Shown: in pieces, positions 53,401 to 62,630 of the stretch | How the letters are laid out: each line of letters begins with the position of its first letter | Numbering within the stretch: position 1 is the stretch's first letter | Assembly: GCF_900142085.1 (NCBI RefSeq) | Contig: NZ_FQZQ01000002.1 | Location: 1 to 64,000, forward strand | Reading direction: 5' to 3' | Length of the DNA stretch: 64,000 nt | DNA from: Shimia gijangensis | Lineage (GTDB): Bacteria; Pseudomonadota; Alphaproteobacteria; Rhodobacterales; Rhodobacteraceae | Notes under the pieces: model-generated | Databases searched by the model: none | Seen by the model: the letters and a program-made list of their open reading frames with translations, nothing else | What the model was told of the DNA's origin: nothing | Position numbers and translations under genes: made by a program

Positions 53401-54369
53401 ATGTCGCAATTAGCTGAGCCAATTGACCTGGTCTATACATGGGTCGATGATAGCTTTCCGGGCTATCAGGAAACGCTGAATGACTATGTGTCTGACAAGC
53501 ATGACAGCAACCCCAATCGTACGCGCGACAATCTTGATATTATCCGGTATTCCTTGCGGTCCACTGCGAAAAATCTAAAGGGTATCCGTCGAATTTACTT
53601 TGTCAGCTGTCGGCCACAAGTCCCAGCCTGGCTCAATGTGGATCACCCTCAGATCGAAGTGGTGCATCACGACCAAATTATGTCGCAAGATATCTTGCCA
53701 ACGTTCAATTCATTCTGCATCGTCAGCCATTTACACCTTCTGCCGGGCATTTCACGGCGATTTTTGTACATCGAAGACGACATGCTGGTGATGTCGCCTG
53801 ATCTGTTGCCCGCGCTATTTGCCCCCGACGGCATGCCTTATGCTCATTTTAAGCCCTTGCAGGTTCAGACGCTGGACAAACTGGATCCTGTGAAATCAAG
53901 CCCTTGGAACCTGTCTCTGGCAACCGCTAACCAGGCGCTGTCACAACGATTTGGATCTGAGCCGCGCAATCACATCATTCACGGCCCTCAAATTATGGAC
54001 ACCGAGTCCTGCGAGGCGATGTGTCGGAACTATGCAGAGCTCATAGACAAAACCCGCCATTCCCGATTTCGTGCCGGAGACAACGTGCCGCCTGAATGGT
54101 TGTCGCGTCATCTCGCGGTTGAGATCGGAGCCGCCGTTAAAGCAGATTGGTCGCTCAGCCGGAAGATCCAAGGCTATGTGAGCCTTGAGAATTTTGCACC
54201 TTGGACCTGGTGGCAACTGAAGTGGGTCAACAGGCGCAAACCCTTGAGCATAACGTTGAACGACAGTTTTGAAAGTACGCCGAACCCACGAGTCGAGGCG
54301 ATGGTGCGCACGCAGCTTGAGCAATGGTTTCCGGAACCTTCTCCCTTTGAGATAGAAGACTCGGTCTAA
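53401..54369 (+). CDS. Stealth-family sugar-phosphate transferase
   Basis: A 322-aa protein of the Stealth family, which transfers sugar-1-phosphates in capsule and exopolysaccharide synthesis. Conserved region 1 (IDLVYTWVDDSFPGY) and region 2 (RDNLDIIRYSLRST, IYFVSCRPQVPAWLNVDHP, DILPTFNSFCIVSHLHLLPG with core PTFNSF, FLYIEDDMLV) are complete, as is the later HGPQIMD segment. It stands alone, beside an outer-membrane barrel gene rather than in a capsule operon. Cytoplasmic; acceptor unknown. Confidence 0.82.
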   Translation: MSQLAEPIDLVYTWVDDSFPGYQETLNDYVSDKHDSNPNRTRDNLDIIRYSLRSTAKNLKGIRRIYFVSCRPQVPAWLNVDHPQIEVVHHDQIMSQDILPTFNSFCIVSHLHLLPGISRRFLYIEDDMLVMSPDLLPALFAPDGMPYAHFKPLQVQTLDKLDPVKSSPWNLSLATANQALSQRFGSEPRNHIIHGPQIMDTESCEAMCRNYAELIDKTRHSRFRAGDNVPPEWLSRHLAVEIGAAVKADWSLSRKIQGYVSLENFAPWTWWQLKWVNRRKPLSITLNDSFESTPNPRVEAMVRTQLEQWFPEPSPFEIEDSV

Positions 54370-54677
54370 TTCGGATTGGCGATTTGCAAATGCTGGCTCA
54401 GGCGTAATTTGCAAACTTTGAGCCAATATGGATTTGGGTCGGTGTGAACCTGAATGCAAAGTAGAGTGACAGGTCACAAAAAATCTGTGGTGGTTCGTTG
54501 GTTGATCTTCTACCGTTTTCACCGGAAATGCAGCCGATCTCAAAGTGCCCGGTTTGGGGTGCAAGCACGGCCGCTTCACCGGAACTTCGGACACTGAATT
54601 TGATGGATTTGAACGCCCGCATTTTTAGAAGCTGTTTTTGCTACCTGGAAAAGAAAAATAGCAAGGACAAATCCCAA

Positions 54678-55013
54678 ATGAAACAGCGCAAACTGGGTCT
54701 AGACGGCCCCTTGGTCAGCGTGGTTGGTTACGGATCAATGCCATTCACGAACTTCTACGGCCCCGCGACGGATGAAGGCTCGGCGACCATTCCGGGTGCC
54801 TGTGTGGACCTTGGCATAACGCATGTCGATACGGCCAATATCTATGGAATGGGACGTGCAGAGACAGTAATCGGCGATTGGTTGAAGCAACGCGTTGGAC
54901 CTCCGCCCTTTACAATCCAATGTCCGGTTCCAACAGAGCATCATTGCTCATTAGCTGACCCTCAAGTAGCCAGCCCGGTCAAGGGCTCAACCTTTGCAAA
55001 GCTCAGACAATAG
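54678..55013 (+). pseudogene. Aldo/keto reductase, truncated N-terminal fragment
   Basis: MKQRKLGLDGPLVSVVGYGSM and ATIPGACVDLGITHVDTANIYGMGRAETVIGDWLKQR (core HVDTANIYGMG, holding the catalytic Asp and Tyr) match the first 75 or so residues of an AKR. After VGPPPF the similarity ends and unrelated residues run to the stop at 55013, giving 112 aa against about 330 normally. The end overlaps the convergent LysR gene by 27 bp, so the rest was probably deleted. Non-functional. Confidence 0.65.
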
Positions 55014-55895
55014 CCAAACGCGAAAATCTTCGACGACCTTAGAATATGTAGCACCTTCAGGTTGGCACAAATAATAGCCGTGTTGAGGAAGCGGTTCGGT
55101 ATCCAGGGCAGGCACCAGAATTTTGCTATCGATGAACTGTTGCATCAAAGGGGCCCCGAGCAGGCCAACGCCCTGCCCATCCAAAACCGCCTGAACAAAG
55201 TTGATGTAGGAATCAAATGAACTCATCCTCAGCCCGGTTTTCAGGGTTTTGCCCATATCCCGAAAGTAATTTGGCCACGAAGATGATGGATCATAAGCGG
55301 ATTCGAAATCCAACAAGGGGGCCTTGGTCAACTCTTCGATGTCTTCGAACGGTCCGTGATCCTGCAGAAACTTTTGACTGCACAGCGGAGAAATCATCTG
55401 TCGACGCAATAGGGTGCTTGTCGCCCCAGGCCAGTTTCCAGTGCCATAACGAATGGCCAGATCAACATCGGATTTGGCAAGGTTGATCACATCCTGTGAG
55501 ACTAGGAGCCGGAAATCCACCAAGGGCTCTAACAGGCGATAGCGACCGATGTTGGGCATGATCCAATAGGTCGAGACCCCAGACGTGGTGGCCAGTGTCA
55601 CAAGCTGATCGTCGGTCGTGTTGTTAATCGCCTGAATTTCTTCGGCAATTGACTGAAACCCATTGAAGATAACTCGTGCCAGCCGACGCCCGGCGCGGGT
55701 GAGTTCTATGCGGCTTTGGTGACGCAGAAATAGCTGGATGCCTAAAAAGCTTTCTAACTGGCTAACCTGACGAGAAACCGCGACCCGTGTGACATTCAGT
55801 TCTTTTGCCGCTTCGGTAAAGCTGAGGTTGCGGGCAGCTGCTTCAAACGCCAACAAGGACCTTGGAGAAGGTAGTTTTCTGAAACCGAGTGCCAT
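54987..55895 (-). CDS. LysR-family transcriptional regulator (GcvA-like)
   Basis: A 302-aa LysR protein: HTH with core AAKELNVTRVAVSRQVSQLE and a GcvA-type effector domain (DLAIRYGTGNWPGA, FVQAVLDGQGVGLLGAP). It is similar in pattern to the LysR protein at 38777-39721. It faces the hydroxyacid dehydrogenase/FAD oxidoreductase operon across a 248-bp gap, the usual place for its target promoter. Effector unknown. Confidence 0.88.
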   Translation of the reverse strand: MALGFRKLPSPRSLLAFEAAARNLSFTEAAKELNVTRVAVSRQVSQLESFLGIQLFLRHQSRIELTRAGRRLARVIFNGFQSIAEEIQAINNTTDDQLVTLATTSGVSTYWIMPNIGRYRLLEPLVDFRLLVSQDVINLAKSDVDLAIRYGTGNWPGATSTLLRRQMISPLCSQKFLQDHGPFEDIEELTKAPLLDFESAYDPSSSWPNYFRDMGKTLKTGLRMSSFDSYINFVQAVLDGQGVGLLGAPLMQQFIDSKILVPALDTEPLPQHGYYLCQPEGATYSKVVEDFRVWLLSELCKG

Positions 55896-56143
55896 GGGCC
55901 ATCCTTGCGACGAGAAGTTTCTGCGGTAAATCGGAATACCCAGCGTAACTCAGGGTTACGCCAAGCGCGACTTTTATTAAGTCGTTTGATCCAGAATACT
56001 ATGCCAGTGTTCGGCAACCACGATGCCTGAAGCAAGCCCCAAAGCGGTGCATGGCCGGACATCGATACGCGGATCAACGCCCGGACGGCGGTTTGACGGA
56101 ACATTTTTAGCGCTGGTTCATCAGTCAAAGGAAAGAACAACCA

Positions 56144-57073
56144 ATGGCAATCTATTTTCACTGGACTGGATCGTCGATTGATCTGTGGCAATCTGTTTTG
56201 CAGGAAATGGGCATCGAATCACCATTTTATACGTCGGATCAGACGTTTGATCCTGCTGAAATCGAATATGCAATTGCCTGGGCACCTCCGGCGGGTCAAC
56301 TCAGTCGGTTTGACAATCTGCGATATGTTTTTTCTGTTGGGGCTGGCGTGACACACATCACTGAAGATCCCACGTTCAACCCGGAAATTCCGGTGGTCCG
56401 ACTTCAGGATGACATGCTGGTGCAGGATATGTCAGGGCACATTTTGCATTGGGCTCTGCATTTCCATCGCCACTATCATCGTTACGCTCAGTATCAGAGA
56501 CAAAAGAAATGGTTGCGGCATGGCTATCCGGAAAACAGCGAACGCCGCATCGCGATTTTGGGGCTGGGGCAAACCGGTTTGGATGCCTGCGTTCGCCTCC
56601 GGGATCTTGGGTTTTCTGTAACTGGTTGGAGCCAGAGTCCTAAAACACTTGATGGAGTTACCTGTTTGCATGGTGACGCAGCACTTCAGACCGTTGTGTC
56701 CGGTGCTGACATTCTGGTCAATTTGCTGCCCCTTACACCAAAGACCACAGATCTTTTGAACAAGGCCGTTTTTGACAAAATGCCGGCGGGTGGCTTTGTC
56801 ATCAACTGCAGTCGGGGCGCCAGCATCACCGACGAAGACCTGATTGCCGCGCTGGACAGCGGGCATCTTGAAGCGGCGGCATTGGATGTGTTTCGCACCG
56901 AACCATTGCCGGAAGACAGCCCTTATTGGATGCGTCCAGACGTGCATGTCACACCGCACGCAGCTGCTCCGACCAACGAAAAATCCGCCGCGCGTTTCAT
57001 CTTAGGCAACATTCGCAAAGTGCTGGATGGCGGCATCCCGGCCCCAATCGTTGATTTGTCGCGCGGATATTAA
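56144..57073 (+). CDS. D-2-hydroxyacid dehydrogenase (GhrA-like), copy 1
   Basis: A 309-aa NAD(P)-dependent reductase of glyoxylate/hydroxypyruvate type. The cofactor loop ILGLGQTG, catalytic Arg in INCSRGAS, Glu in LDVFRTEPLPED and His in VTPHAAAPT are present, and the substrate loop FSVGAGVTHI is conserved. It reduces a 2-oxo acid or runs in reverse. It overlaps the FAD oxidoreductase gene by one base (TAATG). A paralogue with matching layout sits on the other strand at 59971-60900. Confidence 0.88.
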   Translation: MAIYFHWTGSSIDLWQSVLQEMGIESPFYTSDQTFDPAEIEYAIAWAPPAGQLSRFDNLRYVFSVGAGVTHITEDPTFNPEIPVVRLQDDMLVQDMSGHILHWALHFHRHYHRYAQYQRQKKWLRHGYPENSERRIAILGLGQTGLDACVRLRDLGFSVTGWSQSPKTLDGVTCLHGDAALQTVVSGADILVNLLPLTPKTTDLLNKAVFDKMPAGGFVINCSRGASITDEDLIAALDSGHLEAAALDVFRTEPLPEDSPYWMRPDVHVTPHAAAPTNEKSAARFILGNIRKVLDGGIPAPIVDLSRGY

Positions 57074-58389
57074 TGATGTTGCAGGCCAAGGTTATTCCCA
57101 AACACACCGACAGTAATGGCTGGTGGCATATCCTGCCAGCGGTGGCGGCCCCCAATGTTCTGCAAGGGGCGCACAAGGTCCGTACCGTTGTGATTGGTGC
57201 AGGTGTTTGCGGTATCGCGACGGCTTTTCGATTGGGCGAAATATGCCCGAACGATGAGACCATTCTTCTTGAAGCAGAACGCGCCGGTTTCGGAACTTCG
57301 GGGCGTAATGCTGGGTTTATGCTGAATGTTCATTCGCATGGCCCCCCCAAGAGGTTGGAAATTTTGCGTCGCAATATGCAGCTTTGGGCGTCCGGGCTGG
57401 AAGACTTGCGCCGCCGGGTTAATGAATTTCAGATTCCTTGTGACTGGAGCGAGGCAGGAAGATTCTATGGAGCTGCCGGGCCAGATGGTGAAAAGCACAT
57501 TGACGAGATCGCCGAGACCCTTGGCCAGCTTGGGCTTGAACACCGCTGGCTGGATCAATCTGAAATGCAAACCCGTATTGGGACAGGTTTTTATCAACGC
57601 GGGTTGTTTACTCCGGGAAATGCGCTGGTGAATCCGGCGGCTTTGATGAAGGGCTGTGCCGCCTATCTGCCGCGCAATGTGACGATGTTCGAAGAAACAC
57701 CTGCTCAGTCTATTGCTCGACGGGGGGACGGGTTTGTCGTGACCACGCCCAAGGGTGTTGTGACTTGCGATCGGGTGGTTCTAGCGACCGGCGTTTTCCT
57801 GCGTCACTTTGGGGTGGCCAAAGGCCGCTATGTGCCGATGGCAACTTATGGCAGCCTCACCGGCCCTTTGACGGATGAGCAATTGGCGCAGATAGGAACA
57901 TCCGAGCCATTTGGCTTGCTGGGTGGCTCCGAGTATGGCGCCACAATCCGGCTTATGAAGGATCGACGGTTGTTCGTGCGCAACCATTTCCACCATGCCC
58001 CCAAAAAATCGCTACCTGGGGGAACGGTTCTGGGGCCCATTGCCGATATGCATCGTCGCTCTATGGCCGCACGCTGGCCGGGGCTGGCGGACGTGCCCTT
58101 TGAGCACAGCTGGGGCGGCATAATGGCCTTTACCTGGAACGATGGCGCCATTTTTGGAGAAGTTGACTCGGGTATTTTTGCGGTCTTGACCAACGACGTG
58201 TCACCGATGACGCGTGGCACAGCCAGCGGTCGGCTGCTGGCGGACTACATGGAAGGGCGTGACAGTGATCTGCTGCAACTCCAGCTTGGTATAGATGAAG
58301 CCAAACGCCTGCCACCACGTCCATTTCTGGATGTCGGAATCGCTTATGAACGGGCCAAACTGCGCTGGGTCGCCAAACAGGAATTCTAG
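57073..58389 (+). CDS. FAD-dependent oxidoreductase (DAO family, glycine/sarcosine oxidase-like)
   Basis: A 438-aa flavoprotein. The Rossmann motif VVIGAGVCGIATAFRLGE and the E-containing ILLEAERAGFGTSGRNAGF (core GFGTSGRNAGF) mark the DAO fold. FAD contacts recur in VVLATGVFLRHF and WGGIMAF. Relatives oxidise secondary or tertiary amines such as sarcosine, dimethylglycine or gamma-glutamylputrescine. Next to MttB-type genes, N-demethylation or deamination of an N-methyl amino acid is a sensible guess. Convergent with the ThDP gene 23 bp away. Confidence 0.85.
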   Translation: MMLQAKVIPKHTDSNGWWHILPAVAAPNVLQGAHKVRTVVIGAGVCGIATAFRLGEICPNDETILLEAERAGFGTSGRNAGFMLNVHSHGPPKRLEILRRNMQLWASGLEDLRRRVNEFQIPCDWSEAGRFYGAAGPDGEKHIDEIAETLGQLGLEHRWLDQSEMQTRIGTGFYQRGLFTPGNALVNPAALMKGCAAYLPRNVTMFEETPAQSIARRGDGFVVTTPKGVVTCDRVVLATGVFLRHFGVAKGRYVPMATYGSLTGPLTDEQLAQIGTSEPFGLLGGSEYGATIRLMKDRRLFVRNHFHHAPKKSLPGGTVLGPIADMHRRSMAARWPGLADVPFEHSWGGIMAFTWNDGAIFGEVDSGIFAVLTNDVSPMTRGTASGRLLADYMEGRDSDLLQLQLGIDEAKRLPPRPFLDVGIAYERAKLRWVAKQEF

Positions 58390-58412
58390 GAAATCCCATT
58401 CGCGCTCCAGAT

Positions 58413-59969
58413 TTAGTCAACCGGTTGCAATGCGGCTTCGATCAGAACCGGGCCGGGTGTCGCCAGCCCTTTGCGCAATTCGAAGTCCAGTTCCTCGGCT
58501 GTTTCGCAGCGCAAACTGTCAACGCCATAGCCTTTTGCCAGAGACACCCAATCCAAACGAGGATCATCCAGTTCCAAAAGCGGATTCCTTGGCCCGTCTG
58601 GCTTCATTGCGCCAACGCGGTACATTTCACCCTTTAGAATCTGATAGCTGTGGTTCGCACATATCACGATGGTCACATTCAATTTGTGGCGGGCCATGCT
58701 CCACAGTACTTGATGGGTGTAAGATGCGCTTCCGTCGCCGCTGATACACAGAACGGGGCGATCAGGGCAGGCAATCGCGGCACCAAGTGCCAGAGGCAGG
58801 CCTGCTCCGATGGATCCACCAACATTGGTGAGATAGTCATGTTGTGGGCACCCGCCGATTGTGGCCAAGAGCGCGCGTGTTGTGGTGACGCCCTCTTCGG
58901 CAAGTATCATCCCTTCCTGCATTGCGTTGGCGACCGTTCGCATCAAAGTATCTGTGGTCAGTGGCCCGGATGCGGGGTCGGGGACCGGGGTGGGGTCTTC
59001 GACAATGGCATCGCCGCCAGTCTGGTCTGCGATGTAGTGTAATGCGGCCAAGACATCCTCTCTTGGAGTTACTACATTCAAAAGATCTGCCGTTTCCGGC
59101 ACCACGCAGCTTGGCTTGCCGGGATAGGCGAAAAATGCGACCGGTTCGACCGCGCCAATCATCAGCAATTGTTCATAGGAGGCCAGCATCTCAACTGCGG
59201 CTTCGACAGGGAAAGGAATGCGCTTTGTCGCTGGCAAGCCAGCGCCGCGCTGAACCCGGGCCGAGGCATAGGGGAAAAACAATGTGGCCCCTGTGGCCGC
59301 AGCGATTTGCCCGGCGAGTTTCAATCCTTCACCATAAAGAGCTTCGCGTCCGACAATGAGGCCGGTTTTGCGGCCATTTTTCATAACCCCTATTGCGGCA
59401 TCAAGAATTGCCGGATTGACCTTTTCCCGCTCGACCGAAAAGGCAGGCGTTTTGCCCTTGCGATCGCTCCAGGCAATATCTGCGGGGACAATCAAAGAAC
59501 TGATCTGACCACCATGCGAAACGGCAGCTGAAATCGCCTCGCTGGTGTCCGTGCCAAGAGAGGTCGGCTCTGCCACCGTCCGGATCCACTGGGAATAGGG
59601 TGCTGCGGTCCCTTCGATGTCAGAGTTCAGGGGGGCGTCATATTGCTTGTGAAACGTGGTGTGGTCGCCGATGACGTTGATCATTGGTGTGCCCGCCTTT
59701 TTGGCGTTGTGAATGTTGGCCAGACCATTGGCCAATCCGGGCCCAAGATGCAGCAAGGTGGCCGCTGGTTTGCCCTTCATCCGCCCGTAGCCATCAGCGG
59801 CCCCCGTGGCACCGCCTTCAAACAGGCAAAGTACTTTTTCGATTTCGGGATAGTCCGCTATGGCCGCTGTCAGGTGCATCTCGGAGGTTCCAGGATTTCC
59901 AAAAATCGTGTCCACACCTGCCTCGAGCAAGGCGTCCAACATCAAATGAGAACCGGTTTGCTTTGTCAT
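58413..59969 (-). CDS. ThDP-dependent 2-oxo acid decarboxylase / acetolactate synthase-like enzyme
   Basis: A 518-aa thiamine diphosphate enzyme starting MTKQTGSHLMLDALLEAG one base after the dehydrogenase stop. The activating Glu is in FGNPGTSEMHL, and the cofactor motif is GDGSASYTHQVLW...CANHSYQIL (GDGS to N). It is shaped like benzoylformate decarboxylase and acetolactate-synthase-like proteins (about 520-560 aa), with no regulatory subunit nearby, so a biosynthetic AHAS is unlikely. With the hydroxyacid dehydrogenase it could remove the carboxylate of a 2-oxo acid. Confidence 0.82.
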   Translation of the reverse strand: MTKQTGSHLMLDALLEAGVDTIFGNPGTSEMHLTAAIADYPEIEKVLCLFEGGATGAADGYGRMKGKPAATLLHLGPGLANGLANIHNAKKAGTPMINVIGDHTTFHKQYDAPLNSDIEGTAAPYSQWIRTVAEPTSLGTDTSEAISAAVSHGGQISSLIVPADIAWSDRKGKTPAFSVEREKVNPAILDAAIGVMKNGRKTGLIVGREALYGEGLKLAGQIAAATGATLFFPYASARVQRGAGLPATKRIPFPVEAAVEMLASYEQLLMIGAVEPVAFFAYPGKPSCVVPETADLLNVVTPREDVLAALHYIADQTGGDAIVEDPTPVPDPASGPLTTDTLMRTVANAMQEGMILAEEGVTTTRALLATIGGCPQHDYLTNVGGSIGAGLPLALGAAIACPDRPVLCISGDGSASYTHQVLWSMARHKLNVTIVICANHSYQILKGEMYRVGAMKPDGPRNPLLELDDPRLDWVSLAKGYGVDSLRCETAEELDFELRKGLATPGPVLIEAALQPVD

Positions 59970-59970
59970 G

Positions 59971-60900
59971 TTAGTATCCTGCTTGCACATTCACACTGTG
60001 CGCCGGAACATCGCCTTGTTCCAGTCGCAAGATGTCGTTGGCGATTTGCCGCGGTGCGCTGTCCTGATTTGTGGGGCCCGCAGCATGAGGCGTCATGTTG
60101 ATTTTGGGGTGATTCCAAAAGGGATCGTCCAGGGGCAGGGGCTCAGTGTTGAACACATCCAGCGTCGCTCCGGCCATTCTGCCGCTATCCAAAGCAGCGA
60201 TCAGGGCGTCATTGTCCAACACATCTCCGCGGCCCATGTTGATCAGCGCTGCGCCCGTGGGCAGCATTGCCAGGTTTTCGGCGTCCAAAAGGCCAGCAGT
60301 TTCATTGGTTGCGGGTAACATATTGATGAGGATTTCCGACCGGTTCAGCACCTGATCGAGTCCCTCTGAGCCATGAAAGCATTTCACATCGACGAGGTTT
60401 TTGGGCGAGCGACTCCAACCGGCGACATCAAATCCCATGCCCGCCAATTTCAATGCAATTTGACCGCCAATGGCCCCCAGCCCCAAAATACTGACTTTGC
60501 GCTGGGCTGGCGTCAGAACAGTTTGTCTGTCCCATGTATGTTGCACCTGATGGATGCGGTAGAGATCAAAATGGCGGTGATAATGCAGAACCCAGTAACA
60601 GGCATAAAGCCACATATCCTGAACCGAGACGTCATCTACCAAGCGCACCACAGGTACAGCTGCGGGCAGATCAGGGTCACGCAGAATATGCGAAGCACCG
60701 GCCCCGATGGAAATGATCCCTTTGAGGTTCGGGTACGTCTGTAACTCTCCCAGCGGAGGCAACCAAACCAGCGCATAGTCTATGTCCGCTTTGTTCGGGA
60801 CGTTGGGGTATACATGAAACTTCACGTCGCCCAGATGCTTGGCCAAATCTGCGGCCCAACGGTTCGTATCGCCGCCTTCCCAGACAAATAGAATGTCCAT
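59971..60900 (-). CDS. D-2-hydroxyacid dehydrogenase (GhrA-like), copy 2
   Basis: A 309-aa paralogue of the gene at 56144-57073 with the same length. Cofactor loop ILGLGAIGGQ, Arg region INMGRGDV, Glu in LDVFNTEPLPLDDPFW and His in MTPHAAGPT. The ATG at 60900 (MDILFVWEGG) lies two bases after the MttB stop; a TTG at 60906 would add two residues. It is the middle gene of the MttB / dehydrogenase / ThDP operon. Keeping two paralogues on opposite strands suggests opposite or consecutive steps on related acids. Confidence 0.88.
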   Translation of the reverse strand: MDILFVWEGGDTNRWAADLAKHLGDVKFHVYPNVPNKADIDYALVWLPPLGELQTYPNLKGIISIGAGASHILRDPDLPAAVPVVRLVDDVSVQDMWLYACYWVLHYHRHFDLYRIHQVQHTWDRQTVLTPAQRKVSILGLGAIGGQIALKLAGMGFDVAGWSRSPKNLVDVKCFHGSEGLDQVLNRSEILINMLPATNETAGLLDAENLAMLPTGAALINMGRGDVLDNDALIAALDSGRMAGATLDVFNTEPLPLDDPFWNHPKINMTPHAAGPTNQDSAPRQIANDILRLEQGDVPAHSVNVQAGY

Positions 60901-60902
60901 TG

Positions 60903-62450
60903 TCAAAACTGCCCTGCGTTGATCTCTGTTTCGCGACGGCCGACAAAACTGCGCAACTCTTCGCGTTTGGCCTCATCAAGGGTCGGTGGCTCTTGCTCAT
61001 AGCGATCCAGCATTGAGCGGCACCAGTCGCGACCACGTTCACCGACAGTCTTGGACCCGGTTGCGATCCAGCTTTCAAAGCGTTCATTGTCTTGCACTTC
61101 GTCCAGAAAGGGCAGATTTTCGCGGGTGTAATCCTCGTTAAAGAAATGTCCACCGGGCCCAATCTTGGCCAAATCGTCCAGCACAAGATCCATGTCATCA
61201 AATCTGACACCTTTGAGCATGGTGTAAAAACTTTGCAATTGTTGGCCATCGGCGGCCAGCTTGCCCAGCGACACACACAACGACCCTTCCAGAGTGCCAC
61301 CGCAATGAGTGAGTAGATTGCACCCACCCAAAATGGCCGGATAAACCTTGAGGATCGAGTCGTAACCGGCATAAAGGTCCTCTTGTTTTGCGCCGGTCTT
61401 TGCCCCGTTAGTGCGCCATGGAATGCCATAGTAGCGCGCCATTTGACCGTAGACATACATGGTCAAAGCCACCTCAGGAGAGCCAAAGGTCGGCGATCCG
61501 GTTTTCATGTAGACGCCCATTGGGGCCACCCCCATCACAGCGCGCGAACCGGGACGGATAATTTGCGTAAAGGCCACGCCCGCGAGCGCTTCGGCGACAA
61601 TCTGGGCGGTTCCTGCCAAGATATGAACCGGGCTTGAGGCGCCATAAAGAACGAACGGCGATAAAAGCATCGCTTGGTTGTGGGCGGCGTAGATCCGAAG
61701 CGCCTCAAGCTGAGTCTGATCCCAAACCAAAGGCGAATTGCAGTTGAATATCGCCGTCATGGCGACGTTCTTATCCAAATAGTCCTTACCAAAAACAATC
61801 TTTGCCATCTCCAGGCTATCACGCGCCTGATAGGCGGATTGCGGCGATCCCATGATTGGCTTGTCTGTGGTGTTAAAGCTGGATTCGACCATATGCAGAT
61901 GGCGAACCGGCACATCAACGTCCATTGGTTCCAGCGTGTAGCCACCGTTGTAGTGGATCGCTGGATTGACCTGATGCAACTTCATGATGGTGCGCATGTC
62001 GTCGGCTGTGGCCTGACGGCGAACCCCGTTCAGGTCAATCAGATTGGGGGTGCCATAGGCGGGGCCAAAGATCATGTTTCGGCCGCCCACTTTGACCGAA
62101 CGATCCGGGTTGTGCGCATGATAATCAAATTCTGACGGCACTGTAGCGATTAGCTTGCGGATCAACTCGCGCGGAATGCGTACCCGATGGCCGTCGACAT
62201 CCGCACCGGCATCTGCCCAGATTTTGGCTGAGATGTCGTCGCGAAACTCAACACCAATTGTTTCCAAAATCCCCATGGCGTGATCGTCAATTGCCTCCAG
62301 CCCGTCTTGCTTAAGGATTTCATAAGTCGGGATATTTCTGATCGCATTTGGCAAATAAACAACCGGCCCCCGAAGGCGGGATTCACGTCGGGCAGCAGCG
62401 CCGCCACTCCTTCCGGAACGCTTGCTGCGGGGTTTAACTGGGTCTGCCAT
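60903..62450 (-). CDS. MttB-family protein, non-pyrrolysine (third copy)
   Basis: A 515-aa COG5598 protein from MADPVKPRSKRSGRSGG, chosen for its AGGGAGAA site eight bases upstream. No internal amber codon. The basic low-complexity N-tail and the blocks RNIPTYEILKQDGLEAID, NCNSPLVWDQTQLEAL, ASSPVHILAGTAQIVAEALAG (core SSPVHILAG), MKTGSPTFGSPE and GPGGHFFNEDYT ally it with the second copy more than the first. It is first in an operon with the dehydrogenase and ThDP genes. Likely a methylated-amine methyltransferase; corrinoid partner and substrate unknown. Confidence 0.85.
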   Translation of the reverse strand: MADPVKPRSKRSGRSGGAAARRESRLRGPVVYLPNAIRNIPTYEILKQDGLEAIDDHAMGILETIGVEFRDDISAKIWADAGADVDGHRVRIPRELIRKLIATVPSEFDYHAHNPDRSVKVGGRNMIFGPAYGTPNLIDLNGVRRQATADDMRTIMKLHQVNPAIHYNGGYTLEPMDVDVPVRHLHMVESSFNTTDKPIMGSPQSAYQARDSLEMAKIVFGKDYLDKNVAMTAIFNCNSPLVWDQTQLEALRIYAAHNQAMLLSPFVLYGASSPVHILAGTAQIVAEALAGVAFTQIIRPGSRAVMGVAPMGVYMKTGSPTFGSPEVALTMYVYGQMARYYGIPWRTNGAKTGAKQEDLYAGYDSILKVYPAILGGCNLLTHCGGTLEGSLCVSLGKLAADGQQLQSFYTMLKGVRFDDMDLVLDDLAKIGPGGHFFNEDYTRENLPFLDEVQDNERFESWIATGSKTVGERGRDWCRSMLDRYEQEPPTLDEAKREELRSFVGRRETEINAGQF

Positions 62451-62630
62451 ATGATTTCTCCCTATGGTGCCATCCTTTCTGGTTACGGGTCTGGCCACAA
62501 CGTCACTAATACTTGCGGCTTAGCGTAACGTGAAGTTACGAGCGACGGGAGCAGGTTAGTCCCGGCTTGGATTTGGGGGCACCGTGGGTTCGACATTGCT
62601 CTTACACAAGGAGAATGGCATCCTTGTCTC

